35,782 nt of DNA, taken from Clostridia bacterium. Lineage in GTDB: Bacteria; Bacillota; Clostridia; Christensenellales; DUVY01. A model generated the notes under the pieces. That model did not search any database. It saw nothing but the letters and a program-made list of their open reading frames with translations, and had not been told where the DNA came from. Made by a program: the position numbers and the translations under genes. This document shows positions 9,025-17,972 of the stretch, piece by piece (position 1 is the first letter of the stretch; each line of letters starts with the position of its first letter). Location: assembly GCA_026001225.1 (NCBI GenBank), contig BNZQ01000018.1:1-35782 (forward strand). Reading direction: 5' to 3'.

Positions 9025-10220
9025 GAAGGTTTGTATTGGCGGGCGCGGGGCATCGGGCATACGAAATGTTCGCTTTGAATCTGTACGAAAAGTACAGAGA
9101 CACCATCGTTTTATCCGGCATATTCGATTTGAGCCGGACGCGGGCGGAGTATTTTATAAAAAACGCGGATCCCCGCAGCGTATTTTACGATGATTTCGAT
9201 AAAATGATAAAGGCCGAAAAGCCGGAGGGCGTTATCGTCGCGGTTCCGGACGCTTTGCACGATAAATACGTCGTAAAGGCGTTGGAATACGGCTGCGACG
9301 TCGTTTGCGAAAAGCCCATGACGACCTCCGCCGAGAAATGCGCGCGGATTTTACAAGCCGAGAAAAAATCTGGCAAAAAGGTCACCGTAACCTTTAATCT
9401 CCGTTTTGTGCCGGTTCTGATGAAGCTGAAAGAGCTTGTCTCGGGCGGCGCCGTCGGCGCCCCTCTCACCGTTCATTACGAATACCTGCTGGACAACCCG
9501 CACGGGGCGGACTATTTCCGGCGCTGGCACCGCAAAGCGGAGAACTCCGGTGGAATGCTCGTGCACAAATCGACGCATCATTTCGATCTTGTCAACTGGC
9601 TTTTGGACGACGCTCCGAGGTCGGTCGCGGCGCGGGCGCGCCAAAGCCTGTACGGCCAAAAATACGATTCCGGCAAACGCTGCCTGACTTGTCCCGAAAA
9701 GAAGGAATGCCGCTTTTATTTCGATATTACGACGCAGGATCGGATCCGCAATCTCTACCTTGACGCCGAAAAGGACAACGGCTATGTTCGGGACGGCTGT
9801 GTTTTTGCGAAAGAAGCGGACATTTACGATAATATGGCGGTCTGCGCGGAGTATCATAAAGGCGCCGTGCTGACCTATTCGCTGACCATGTTCAATCCCT
9901 ACGAGGCGCACAGATTTTCCCTCACCGGAACCGACGGACGGATCGAGATGACCGAGCGCTACAACGTGGACAGTGAAATCACGGTCTTTCATAACGACGG
10001 CAGAACGACGGTCTATAAAATTCCCAAGGATACGGGTACGCACGGCGGCGGCGACAGACGGTTAATAGAGATGGTGTTCGGAGGGCATAAGGCCGATCCG
10101 CTGAAATCCATGGCCTCCTCCGCCGACGGTATACGTTCCGTTATGACCGGCGTTATGGCCAATAAAAGTATAGCGGAAAACCGCATCGTCTTTGCAAGCG
10201 AGTATCCGGAGCTTTTATAA
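9021..10220 (+). CDS. Gfo/Idh/MocA-family NAD(P)-dependent oxidoreductase
   Basis: The 399-residue protein has an N-terminal Rossmann fold (VLAGAGHRAYEMF, residues 5-17), the catalytic-lysine motif CEKPM with K98, and the C-terminal alpha/beta domain with STHHFDLVNW (residues 184-193), where the conserved histidine and aspartate contact substrate. A cysteine cluster (CLTCPEKKEC) may bind metal or be structural. Family members oxidise or reduce sugar or cyclitol hydroxyls, often at C3. The frame is open far upstream, but ATG 9021 after GAGGAGG overlaps the preceding stop codon and gives the standard N-terminus. Third gene of the operator-A operon; together with the glycosidase it may act by oxidation-assisted glycoside processing, which is inference. 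Confidence 0.93.
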   Translation: MRRFVLAGAGHRAYEMFALNLYEKYRDTIVLSGIFDLSRTRAEYFIKNADPRSVFYDDFDKMIKAEKPEGVIVAVPDALHDKYVVKALEYGCDVVCEKPMTTSAEKCARILQAEKKSGKKVTVTFNLRFVPVLMKLKELVSGGAVGAPLTVHYEYLLDNPHGADYFRRWHRKAENSGGMLVHKSTHHFDLVNWLLDDAPRSVAARARQSLYGQKYDSGKRCLTCPEKKECRFYFDITTQDRIRNLYLDAEKDNGYVRDGCVFAKEADIYDNMAVCAEYHKGAVLTYSLTMFNPYEAHRFSLTGTDGRIEMTERYNVDSEITVFHNDGRTTVYKIPKDTGTHGGGDRRLIEMVFGGHKADPLKSMASSADGIRSVMTGVMANKSIAENRIVFASEYPELL

Positions 10221-10285
10221 GGAACAGCCTCGCGGGCCGGGCTTCCCCGACGGACTCCCCGAAATAGAAAAGCCCATTCAATCGC

Positions 10286-11368
10286 ATGGATATTAAACGG
10301 ATCGATAAAAACTTTATCGGCAACAAGCTGAATATCGGCGGCGTGAGCTTCTTCGACGCGAAGGAAAAGCCGTTCGGTCTGTACGGCGTTTTTTACGACA
10401 AACCGCTGGGACGGTATTTGAGAATGCCCGCCGCCGCCGCCGCGCGCGTCAGCGAGGGCGTGAACGCGCTGAATGCCTATACCTCGGGCGGCCGATTGCG
10501 CTTTATAACCGATTCGGAATATATCGCGATTCGGTGCGTTACGGACTCGGCTTGCCTTATGCCGCATATGCCCCTCACCGGCTCCTGCGGTTTCTCGCTT
10601 TACGCCGACGGGACATATTATCAAACGTTTATCCCCGACAGCGCGGCGTATATCGAAAAAAACAACGGCTATGAATCCGTCGTTCACTTCCCGGATAAAC
10701 GCCGGCGCGACATTACAATTTATTTCCCGCTTTATAACGCCGTGCGGGAATTGTTTGTGGGCTTCGCGCCGGACGCCGCGCTCGATTCGGGAAAAAAGTA
10801 CGGACGCAAAATCCCGATCGTTTTTTACGGCTCGTCGATTACACAAGGCGGCTGCGCGTCGCGGCCGGGCAATTCCTACGACGCGATTGTCGCGAGAATG
10901 TTAGACAGCGACTATATCAACCTCGGTTTCAGCGGCAATTGCAAGGCCGAATCCGTGATGGCGGACTATTTGACGACGCTGGATGCGAGCGTTTTTGTAT
11001 ACGATTACGACGCCAACGCGCCGGACAAGGACTATCTTGAAAAAACGCACTACGCTCTCTATGCGCGTTACCGCGCCGTCAAAACAAACACGCCTATCGT
11101 CATGCTGTCAAGGCCCGATTTTGACGGCGATAAAAGCCTCAATGCGGCGCGGCGCGAGGTGATCCGCGCGTCCTATGAAAAAGCGGTTGCTTCGGGAGAT
11201 GAAAACGTATACTTTATCGACGGCGAAACCTTATTCGGCAAAACGAACCGCGATTGCTGTACGGCGGACGGCTGTCACCCGAACGACGCGGGCTTTTTGC
11301 GGATGGCGGAAACCGTTTATCCCGTTATCAAGCGTATAATTGAATCCTTTAAGCGCCCAATCCGATAA
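10286..11368 (+). CDS. two-domain SGNH/GDSL esterase
   Basis: The 360-residue protein has an N-terminal jelly-roll-like domain (about 1-165) and a C-terminal SGNH hydrolase domain. Block I is GSSITQGG with probable nucleophile S184, block II is GFSGNCK supplying Gly and Asn oxyanion groups, and block V is DGCHP with D328 and H331. No signal peptide is visible. Relatives are carbohydrate esterases that remove acetyl or other acyl groups from sugars. It is the last gene of the operator-A operon, 65 nt after the oxidoreductase, with no obvious ribosome site. It converges on the GH106-like gene with a gap of only 12 bp. Substrate is unknown; deacylation of the imported glycan is inferred from context. 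Confidence 0.88.
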   Translation: MDIKRIDKNFIGNKLNIGGVSFFDAKEKPFGLYGVFYDKPLGRYLRMPAAAAARVSEGVNALNAYTSGGRLRFITDSEYIAIRCVTDSACLMPHMPLTGSCGFSLYADGTYYQTFIPDSAAYIEKNNGYESVVHFPDKRRRDITIYFPLYNAVRELFVGFAPDAALDSGKKYGRKIPIVFYGSSITQGGCASRPGNSYDAIVARMLDSDYINLGFSGNCKAESVMADYLTTLDASVFVYDYDANAPDKDYLEKTHYALYARYRAVKTNTPIVMLSRPDFDGDKSLNAARREVIRASYEKAVASGDENVYFIDGETLFGKTNRDCCTADGCHPNDAGFLRMAETVYPVIKRIIESFKRPIR

Positions 11369-11380
11369 TAAAATACCGGC

Positions 11381-13909
11381 TTAATCTATGTCTAAGACAA
11401 TTTTTACCGGACCGAGCAAGCCTCCGGACAGGGAATCGGCCTCGAAACCGAGGGCGATATAATGGTAGTTGGACAGCTCTTTCACGCCGTATTGACTGAA
11501 GCTGTCGGTATGAGCGAACTGATTGGCGAAGGTATTGACGACCGATACGGTCAGCTCGTTCGCGCCCGCCCTGACCTTGCCCCGGATATCGAAGACATAA
11601 GGCGGCCAAACCTTTTTTCCCAACGGCACGCCGTTCAGCGTCACCCCGCAAGTGTGCCTGACATCGCCTAAATCCAGCTCCGACGCGACGGCGGCATCCT
11701 CCGCCGAACAGTTAAAACCGGTTTTATAGGAAGCCTCGCCGGAAAAATCCGCGCCGAAATACCCGCTCCAATCGCCGAGAGCGGCAGGCGCATACGCGGA
11801 CGCGCATTCGCCGGTTTCAAACACCCGCGGTCCTATCAAATATTTCTTTACCGCGGAAACGGACCAACCGGAAGCGAGTTCAAAAAACTTTTTCGCCGGC
11901 TCCCGCGTCCGATAAACCTCTTTTCCGAGATTTTCATCGGTAAAGTAAAGCGTCTTGCCGTCGGCAAAAGCGAATTGCAAGGGGATTTCCCACCGGCCGC
12001 CGTTCCGAAATTGTTCGCCGACCCGATACGCGGAAGCGGTTTCGGGATCCAGCAGCCAAGCTTGTTTGCCGGAATAAACACGCAACGCGCAAGCGCAGCT
12101 TTCCGTGCCCTCGTTAACTAAAAAAAACAGCTCGTCCTCTCCGATCCGGCGTTTACACGCCTTGACGGGAACGTCGGCGGGCAATATATCGACGGTCGGC
12201 AGGACGCTTTCCGTCCAACCGCCGCCGTCCGACGCACGGACTACGCGCCCGCCGGCGTCCGCGAACCGGCGTAAAGCGTCCCGCGCCGCCCCGCTCATAT
12301 ATTCGGTACCGCCTATATAAACCGTATCGTAACGCATAGGGCCCGCGGCCAGCATACCGCCCTCCGCGGCGGACGGGACGGACAGCAAATCGTCGTCGAT
12401 CACATCGAAATCGCACCTTAAATCGAACAGCGTTTTCGTCAGCGCGTCGTAAGACCGCGCCGCTTTATCCGACGCCTCCCCTCCCGCCCAAATATCGCGT
12501 ACCGGATAGTAAACCGCCGCGGATATGCAAGGGACGCCCAAGCTCAAAAGATAGCCTAACCTCGCGGTATAAGCCGCATACGGCGGAAAGCTCTCCCACA
12601 TAGGATTCTGCGGCCCGAATATCGGACGTTGCCGCACCCTGTCGTAATCCTTCATGCCGTGCTGCACGCAAGCCGCCGCCATTAAATTGATCCCGCGTAC
12701 ATATTGAAAATGTGTGATCCAGCGCATCTGTGCAAACGTCAGCCCCGCGCCGTACACGGCGAAGGATTCGGTCAAAGCGTACCGCGAACCCTTTTGATGC
12801 GCGACCGAGGAAGCGAATTTGGGGAAATTGCGGTTTCCCGCGACCTCAAATTCGCACGCGCCGGAACCGGGTACGGCTATTTTGAGCTTTTTGGCATCCC
12901 CCGGAAAAACCTGCCGCCAAATGGCGTCCACTCCGGGTATGTCAAGCGTCCTCAAAGCCCGGAGAATATGCCCGTACCCGTACTTGCGCGCGCCGTCGGT
13001 TTCGTCATCGCCGCCGAAATGCCCCGCCGACAGAAGCCCCTCTCCGGCGCACCAATCGCCCAAGGAAGAAAGAAAAGCGCGGCAAAAGCGTCCGGACCAC
13101 CAATCATAGTAATCGATCCGTGTCCGCGCGCCCGCCGCGTCCTCGGAAAAGAGGTCGGGTATTTTTTCGGTTATACCGTAACCGAAGGCTTCGCGGAAGG
13201 ATTCCTCCAAATCCGGCGTCCACGGCGGCGGCAACACGCCGGGCTCGTCGGTAAAGACCAAGGGAATCGCATGGCCGAAATACGCCGACATGTGTTTTTT
13301 GTAAAATCCGTGACTCAGTTCCAAAAATTTTTTCGCGGCGCGGGGATTCAAAAGATCGGGGTAAAGGTGCGGGTATACGCCCTCGGCATGAAACGGCGGA
13401 ACGCGTTTCCGCGCCAAATAATACGTCGCCGAGCCATCCGCCGCGACCGTATGATACAATACGCGGTCCTTAAACCCCTCGGCGGAGGGCAAGCTTTCGC
13501 CGGACTTAACGCATACGCGCCCCAACGTTTCAGCCGCTAACTCCGGATTTTCCCGGACGACCCGCCCGCACGCGCTTCCGGACGGCCAGCCGCCGTCGTC
13601 GTACAGCCAGACCCGCATGTCCAGCCCGTCCGCGCTTTCGGCATATTTACGAAAGGCCTCCCCGTAAGCGTCGGACAAAAACTCCGGTTCCAGCTCGGTT
13701 TTCATATGGTTAGGACGAAAATCGGCCGGCACGGGCAATGCCCACACGCTTTGGACGCCGGCGCGCTTTAAATCCGCCAGCACGGCGGAGAGCTCGTCCG
13801 ATTTCAGCGCGCCGTGCCAAAACCATAGCATACAAGGCCCCAAGAAAGCCTCGGGCTTTTCAAAATCCCGACAAGAAAACCGATTTTCGGGCAAAGCGCG
13901 TATATCCAT
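11381..13909 (-). CDS. GH106-like glycosidase (alpha-L-rhamnosidase-related)
   Basis: The 842-residue protein opens like glycosidases of the GH106 group: 'GPCMLWFWHGALKSDEL', then an alternating strand/helix pattern and WLYDDGGWPSGSACGR at about residues 101-116, the signature found in alpha-L-rhamnosidase relatives. The centre is a TIM-barrel-like region (VFTDEPG, YYDWWSGRF, GHFGGDDE). The C-terminal 150 residues form a galactose-binding-like beta-sandwich (LDLGDVRHTCGVTLNG, GANELTVSVVNT). No signal peptide is seen, so cytoplasmic action is likely. It is 30 bp downstream of the isomerase-like gene and shares its operator-B transcript. Rhamnosidase activity is the best guess; substrate drift within this family is common. 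Confidence 0.8.
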   Translation of the reverse strand: MDIRALPENRFSCRDFEKPEAFLGPCMLWFWHGALKSDELSAVLADLKRAGVQSVWALPVPADFRPNHMKTELEPEFLSDAYGEAFRKYAESADGLDMRVWLYDDGGWPSGSACGRVVRENPELAAETLGRVCVKSGESLPSAEGFKDRVLYHTVAADGSATYYLARKRVPPFHAEGVYPHLYPDLLNPRAAKKFLELSHGFYKKHMSAYFGHAIPLVFTDEPGVLPPPWTPDLEESFREAFGYGITEKIPDLFSEDAAGARTRIDYYDWWSGRFCRAFLSSLGDWCAGEGLLSAGHFGGDDETDGARKYGYGHILRALRTLDIPGVDAIWRQVFPGDAKKLKIAVPGSGACEFEVAGNRNFPKFASSVAHQKGSRYALTESFAVYGAGLTFAQMRWITHFQYVRGINLMAAACVQHGMKDYDRVRQRPIFGPQNPMWESFPPYAAYTARLGYLLSLGVPCISAAVYYPVRDIWAGGEASDKAARSYDALTKTLFDLRCDFDVIDDDLLSVPSAAEGGMLAAGPMRYDTVYIGGTEYMSGAARDALRRFADAGGRVVRASDGGGWTESVLPTVDILPADVPVKACKRRIGEDELFFLVNEGTESCACALRVYSGKQAWLLDPETASAYRVGEQFRNGGRWEIPLQFAFADGKTLYFTDENLGKEVYRTREPAKKFFELASGWSVSAVKKYLIGPRVFETGECASAYAPAALGDWSGYFGADFSGEASYKTGFNCSAEDAAVASELDLGDVRHTCGVTLNGVPLGKKVWPPYVFDIRGKVRAGANELTVSVVNTFANQFAHTDSFSQYGVKELSNYHYIALGFEADSLSGGLLGPVKIVLDID

Positions 13910-13939
13910 TTTACCGTCCTTAAAATCCGTATGAACAGA

Positions 13940-15436
13940 TTAAACCGTCATCCACGGCATTCCGAGCTGTTCCGCGAGTTTTTTCAAGCGGTCCGAGCAG
14001 TCGCCCCTAACCAAACAAATATGATGCGGCAGCCCCGCCTTTACGATTTCCTCTACGAATGTCAGAATCGGCGTATTGACCTTTACATACGCGTGAATTT
14101 CATTGATTTTGAGCGGTTCCGTCGGCAAGACCTCGCCCACGCAGATAAACATACGCCAGCCGTTCTTGTCCTCGATGAAATGCGCCAGTGTGCAAACGCC
14201 CGGTTTCGGCATCCCTTCGAAGGAAACGCCGGCGCCTTCGTGTCCCCAATGCTCGCAAGCGGGCGTCAATTCCAACGTTTCCGCGGATTCACGGGGATCG
14301 CAATGCCCGTGTCCCAGCAAAACGATCGCGTTGCGTCCCACATCGAACTCGCTGTACTCGAATTGCCACGCGGAATGTCCGGTTAAATTTTTCATGATCG
14401 CCATCATGATCACGCCCAAAACGTCGCCCTCGGTCACTCCCACGCACTTATCCGCGCGCTGCAGCTCGTTGATTGCTAAAAACGGCTGCGTACCGAAGGT
14501 TTTTTCCACGAAATGCTGTCCTAAAAGCGCGATGCCGTCCAAGGAAAAGCGTTTGCAGATGCGCTCCAGCGCGACCGCCAATCGGCAGGCTTTTCCGATA
14601 TCCCCGTCGCCGACGCCGGAAACGCGATAAGCGGATTTTACGAAAGCCGTCAGCTCTTTCAAGCGTTTATCGCCGGGCTCGACGGCGTGAAATTCCTGCT
14701 CCAACAAGGAAAGGGATATACCGATGACCTCCGGCCCGATGCCGCCCTTGACCTTCGTTCTGTCAAACTCGAAATCGAACATGCCCCGGAATACGTTGCC
14801 GATCGTGCCTACGGTCATAAACTTCAACTTGCGGCGCAGCGCCAAAACGTCCAGGACCGCGTCTAAACGCGTATAGAATCCGGAATCGTATATGTTCCCC
14901 GCGACAACCTCCAACCGGTCGTATATACCGATTTTTTTGAAGCTGGCGACGATTTGGATCTCGGACATATACCCGCTGTTGCGCAGAATTTGGCAATAAT
15001 CCAATCCTTTCGGCGCGGTATCGTGGGTCTGCGTGGCCAAAAAGACCAACGGAATCCCCGGCAATAAGTCGAGAAGCCCGTGCATGAACGAGTCCGGCAA
15101 ATACGTGCGGTAAGCAAGTACCAACAGATCTATGCCGGCGGTTTTCAGCAGCCGGCCCGCCTCGATCGCGCCGTCCGCCGTATCCACAAGCCCGGCGTCC
15201 ACGATATCGTGCCTTTGGGCCAGTTCTCCGGACAAATGACGCACGTCGCGCAAAACGATTTCTTTCAGCTCCGGATATTGAAGCCAATATTCAAAATATC
15301 CCGTATGCACCAAGCCGATTTTTAAGGCGCCGGAATCCTTGCAGGTTCCGGAAACCAGATCGCCGAAACGCTCTCCGCTTTTCGGGTCGGAAATCATAAA
15401 GGAACGGATTGAATCGGATTTCGATTTCTCACTCAT
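13940..15436 (-). CDS. L-fucose/L-arabinose isomerase-family protein
   Basis: The 498-residue protein matches the fucose/arabinose isomerase fold: an N-terminal Rossmann-like half (LKIGLVHTGYFEYW, LLVLAYRTYLPDS, PLVFLATQTHD), then the metal-binding half with FVEKTFGTQPF, GVTEGDVLGVIMM, IVLLGHGHCDP and a C-terminal HHICLVRGDCS. Family enzymes interconvert aldoses and ketoses using Mn2+. It diverges enough from AraA and FucI that the substrate cannot be named. The ATG at 15436 has GGAG seven to eight bases upstream. It is the first gene behind operator B and is followed by the GH106-like gene, fitting release and isomerisation of a (deoxy)sugar. Confidence 0.85.
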   Translation of the reverse strand: MSEKSKSDSIRSFMISDPKSGERFGDLVSGTCKDSGALKIGLVHTGYFEYWLQYPELKEIVLRDVRHLSGELAQRHDIVDAGLVDTADGAIEAGRLLKTAGIDLLVLAYRTYLPDSFMHGLLDLLPGIPLVFLATQTHDTAPKGLDYCQILRNSGYMSEIQIVASFKKIGIYDRLEVVAGNIYDSGFYTRLDAVLDVLALRRKLKFMTVGTIGNVFRGMFDFEFDRTKVKGGIGPEVIGISLSLLEQEFHAVEPGDKRLKELTAFVKSAYRVSGVGDGDIGKACRLAVALERICKRFSLDGIALLGQHFVEKTFGTQPFLAINELQRADKCVGVTEGDVLGVIMMAIMKNLTGHSAWQFEYSEFDVGRNAIVLLGHGHCDPRESAETLELTPACEHWGHEGAGVSFEGMPKPGVCTLAHFIEDKNGWRMFICVGEVLPTEPLKINEIHAYVKVNTPILTFVEEIVKAGLPHHICLVRGDCSDRLKKLAEQLGMPWMTV

Positions 15437-15481
15437 GATTATTCTCCTTCAATTATTGTGATTCATTTAAAGCTTAAAGAA

Positions 15482-15550
15482 AGTATATCATAAAAAGCCG
15501 CAAGTAATCCATATAAAATGATATCTATTCGACGGCGATTACATATAAAA
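15482..15550 (-). promoter_or_regulatory. operator B with promoter for the isomerase/GH106-like operon
   Basis: On the minus strand TTTTATATG occurs at 15550-15542 and 15518-15510 (period 32), and TGATATACT has its TATACT at 15487-15482, beginning 31 nt after the second copy. The sequence between the repeats is nearly identical to operators A and C (TAATCGCCGTCGAATAG against TAATTTCCGTCTAATAG). Confidence 0.82.
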
Positions 15551-15567
15551 TATATAGTGATCCGTCG

Positions 15568-16302
15568 TTATTGTATTTTCTTTACCAAATAATTGACCGA
15601 CGCCCGTACCATTTTCTTGCCGAGTTCGGTATTCGCCTTCTCCGCGCTCTTTGTGAACCAGTGCGGCGTGTCGGATATACGGCTCAAATCCACGGCGGCG
15701 GGCTTCAGCACCATTAAAAGCGAGGTTTCGAACTCGCCCGCGTGGTCATAGCCGGTCGCGTTTTGCACCGCCGCGCTCATCGAGGGTATAACCTTGATCC
15801 ACGTGAACGGATTGTCCGCGCCCTCAAGCTCGGCGTAATAGTCCTTGTAATTCTCGCTGCCCCACCAGCCCTCGCCTTTGGTTTCCTCTAAGTACCGCAT
15901 CGTCGCTTTCTTTGCCGCTTTCATATAGCAGAGCGTCATCGGCATCAGCGATTCCCGCTCGAATTGATGGTGTATAACGACGTAAATATTCCGAAAGCCG
16001 CCGTACAGCAAGCTGCGGAAAATATAGTAACAATAATTCTCAAACACGTCCTCCTCGATATGGACGGTGCCGCTCTTTTTATCGCCCACGGCATAGCTCG
16101 ACGGGCTGTACCATATCGACGGCGCGGTGATAATGTCCTTTTTCTTTGCGACGAGCTTGATCAGCTCCTCCGCGATCGTTCCGTCGCAGCCGTAGGCGCA
16201 ATGCGCCCCGTGGTACTCGATCGTGCCGCCCGCGATCACGAGCGGCGTATTGAGCGTTTTCGCGGCGTTCAGTTCCCGCGGCATACTGCATTCAAGCTGC
16301 AT
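15568..16302 (-). CDS. creatininase-family metal-dependent hydrolase
   Basis: The 244-residue protein has the creatininase fold signature. GGTIEYHGAH holds ligands E29 and H31, GCDGTIAEE holds D40, and the later motif DHAGEFETS (residues 186-194) holds the conserved glutamate. The usual NGHGGN is replaced by IHHQFE (H111, H112). Family members open small cyclic amides, and some hydrolyse ring ketones in cyclitol breakdown. ATG 16302 follows GGGAGAGGA. It is the third gene of the operator-C operon after the M24 and ASRT-like genes. The pairing with a creatinase-like M24 protein is notable, but creatinine use would be an unlikely function in a glycan locus; hydrolysis of a sugar- or cyclitol-derived ring is my inference. 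Confidence 0.86.
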   Translation of the reverse strand: MQLECSMPRELNAAKTLNTPLVIAGGTIEYHGAHCAYGCDGTIAEELIKLVAKKKDIITAPSIWYSPSSYAVGDKKSGTVHIEEDVFENYCYYIFRSLLYGGFRNIYVVIHHQFERESLMPMTLCYMKAAKKATMRYLEETKGEGWWGSENYKDYYAELEGADNPFTWIKVIPSMSAAVQNATGYDHAGEFETSLLMVLKPAAVDLSRISDTPHWFTKSAEKANTELGKKMVRASVNYLVKKIQ

Positions 16303-16334
16303 ACAATCCTCTCCCGTAAATATTTTACAGACCT

Positions 16335-16700
16335 CTACATACCGTAGGCCATCGTTGTGTAATAGGCGAGATTCGTTTGACGGTTATCCAATCTGCCGTA
16401 CTGCACCACAATTTCGGTATTGCTTTCCAATTTCATCGCGTACTGCGTGTTGAACGGCACGGCAAAGCCGCACATATCTTTCAGATTGTTGTTGCGGAAA
16501 CACCGCACCTTTTGCGGCGCGATTTCCCAAACAATTCCTTTGTGACATTCCTTATCCGAGAAAAAGAGCGTCACCCGGACGACCGCCGTCACCTCGCTGT
16601 CATTTACAACGATGACCGACTCGTGCCCTTTCAGTACGCCCTCGCCGGGCTCGGGCAATTCGCAATCGGGTATGATCCATTGGCGTTTACCGATAGCCAT
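16335..16700 (-). CDS. ASRT-like (Anabaena sensory rhodopsin transducer family) small protein
   Basis: The 121-residue soluble protein starts with GKRQWIIPDCELP, the N-terminal hallmark of the ASRT family. HESVIVVNDSE, TLFFSDKE and a C-terminal 'TEIVVQYGRLDNRQTNLAY' region follow, consistent with the family's tetrameric beta-sandwich. No rhodopsin gene is in the window. Family members occur widely outside photosensory systems next to sugar genes, and their fold resembles carbohydrate-binding domains. The ATG at 16700 directly follows the stop of the M24 gene (16703-16701), so translation is coupled. Role here: probably a small-molecule or sugar-binding partner of the M24 and creatininase-like enzymes; unproven. 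Confidence 0.85.
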   Translation of the reverse strand: MAIGKRQWIIPDCELPEPGEGVLKGHESVIVVNDSEVTAVVRVTLFFSDKECHKGIVWEIAPQKVRCFRNNNLKDMCGFAVPFNTQYAMKLESNTEIVVQYGRLDNRQTNLAYYTTMAYGM

Positions 16701-17873
16701 TTATACGTCCACCTCCACGATTCCCGTCAGGATATCCGACATGGACGTGCAGCCCTTTTCGGTTATTACGCAGCCCTTTTCCCACCGGACGCCGAAGGTC
16801 GCGCCCGACACGAACGTGTCGATCTGAAAGGTCATGTTCGGCTGCAATATGTAATCGCTCGACGTTTCCATCCACGGCGCCTCGACCTCTATCATGCCCG
16901 TGCCGTGACAAGGCCCGTAAACGTAGTTTTTCTCAAACCCGCTGTCTTTATAAAGCTGCAAAAACTTCTTGGCGACCGAGCTTGCGTTGATGCCCGCTTT
17001 GAGCTGCGCCGTCGTCCAATTATGCGCTTCCAAGCAAAAATCCGATATTCTTTTCTTTTCGCCGGCGATTTTGCCCATGCTGACGGGCATACCGATACTC
17101 GGAGAATAGCCGTCGATTTTGGCCGACAGATTGAGCTGCACAATGTCGCCCTTTCCGATTTTGCGGTACCCCGAGCGGCTGATCGCGTGACGCGTGGACG
17201 CCTCGCTGAAAACGTACATAGGCAAGCCCTCGTACTCCGCGCCGTTCTCGTAAATGACCTTTTGCGCGATGCCGACCATTTCCAGCTCCGTCACGCCCGG
17301 CTTTAACCCGGCAATCACTTCCTTTGTCGCAAGCTCGACGATACGGAAGCCTTCCTTGATACAGGCAATCTCGCTTGCGCTCTTGATTTTCCGAAGCTCG
17401 ACCATGATATCGTCGCAACGGATCACCTGCGATTCGGGGAAATCGTTTTTCAGACCTTCGGAAATCGGCAGCGTGCAATCCAAATAACTGCCGAGTCCGA
17501 TTTTCAGCTTCTTTCCGGTTACGCCGAGGGATTTGAACACGTCGCTGAATGTATCGGGAATCAGCTCCGGGTACGCCGGATCGGCCGATTCGCGGAATTC
17601 CTTTAACACGAATATCTTGTCAATCCTGGAAACGTCGGCGGCAAAGATTTTCGATTCCGGCCCGACCATCAGCGCGGCTTCGCCGCCGGCGGAAATCGCC
17701 ACGCCCGCGCGCTCGAACAACGGCCAAAAACCGCTGAAATACCGCGCGTTCGCATAGTCGGACTCCGTGCTCGACACAATCATAATATCGAGTCCGCGCG
17801 CTTTAACCAAAGCCGCCGCTTTTTTGATTCTCTCTTTGTATTCGCCGTCGGGAATACATACTCTTGAACTCAT
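16701..17873 (-). CDS. M24-family creatinase/aminopeptidase-P-like protein with degenerate metal site
   Basis: The 390-residue protein has the two-domain creatinase/prolidase architecture: an N-terminal creatinase_N domain (about 10-150) and a pita-bread domain (about 165-385). STRHAISRSG carries H229, at the position of the catalytic histidine in this fold. The five metal ligands are partly lost: the first Asp is N248 (VQLNLSAK), the second is in GYSPSIG without Asp, the His is H323 (CHGTGMIEVE), the fourth is D352 and the last is E365. Creatinase itself also lacks the metals, so a metal-free hydrolase is more likely than a peptidase. ATG 17873 follows AAAGGAG. First gene behind operator C. 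Confidence 0.85.
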   Translation of the reverse strand: MSSRVCIPDGEYKERIKKAAALVKARGLDIMIVSSTESDYANARYFSGFWPLFERAGVAISAGGEAALMVGPESKIFAADVSRIDKIFVLKEFRESADPAYPELIPDTFSDVFKSLGVTGKKLKIGLGSYLDCTLPISEGLKNDFPESQVIRCDDIMVELRKIKSASEIACIKEGFRIVELATKEVIAGLKPGVTELEMVGIAQKVIYENGAEYEGLPMYVFSEASTRHAISRSGYRKIGKGDIVQLNLSAKIDGYSPSIGMPVSMGKIAGEKKRISDFCLEAHNWTTAQLKAGINASSVAKKFLQLYKDSGFEKNYVYGPCHGTGMIEVEAPWMETSSDYILQPNMTFQIDTFVSGATFGVRWEKGCVITEKGCTSMSDILTGIVEVDV

Positions 17874-17903
17874 ATTGGTAACTCCTTTATAAGGTTATAA
17901 GAA

Positions 17904-17972
17904 AGTATATCATACGGAGCCTCAAGCAATCCATATAAAATGATATCTATTCGACGGAAATTACATATAAAA
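17904..17972 (-). promoter_or_regulatory. operator C with promoter for the M24/ASRT/creatininase operon
   Basis: On the minus strand TTTTATATG lies at 17972-17964 and 17940-17932 (period 32), with TGATATACT (TATACT 17909-17904) beginning 31 nt after the second copy. It also lies about 50 bp from the divergent promoter at 18,019, so it might affect that gene too. Confidence 0.82.

Noticed and set aside
11349..11671. Small frames at the junction of the SGNH and GH106-like genes
   Set aside because: Shadows of the 3' end of the GH106-like gene.
16335..16700. Photosensory function for the ASRT-like protein
   Set aside because: No rhodopsin or retinal gene is present; family context in sugar loci is a better guide.
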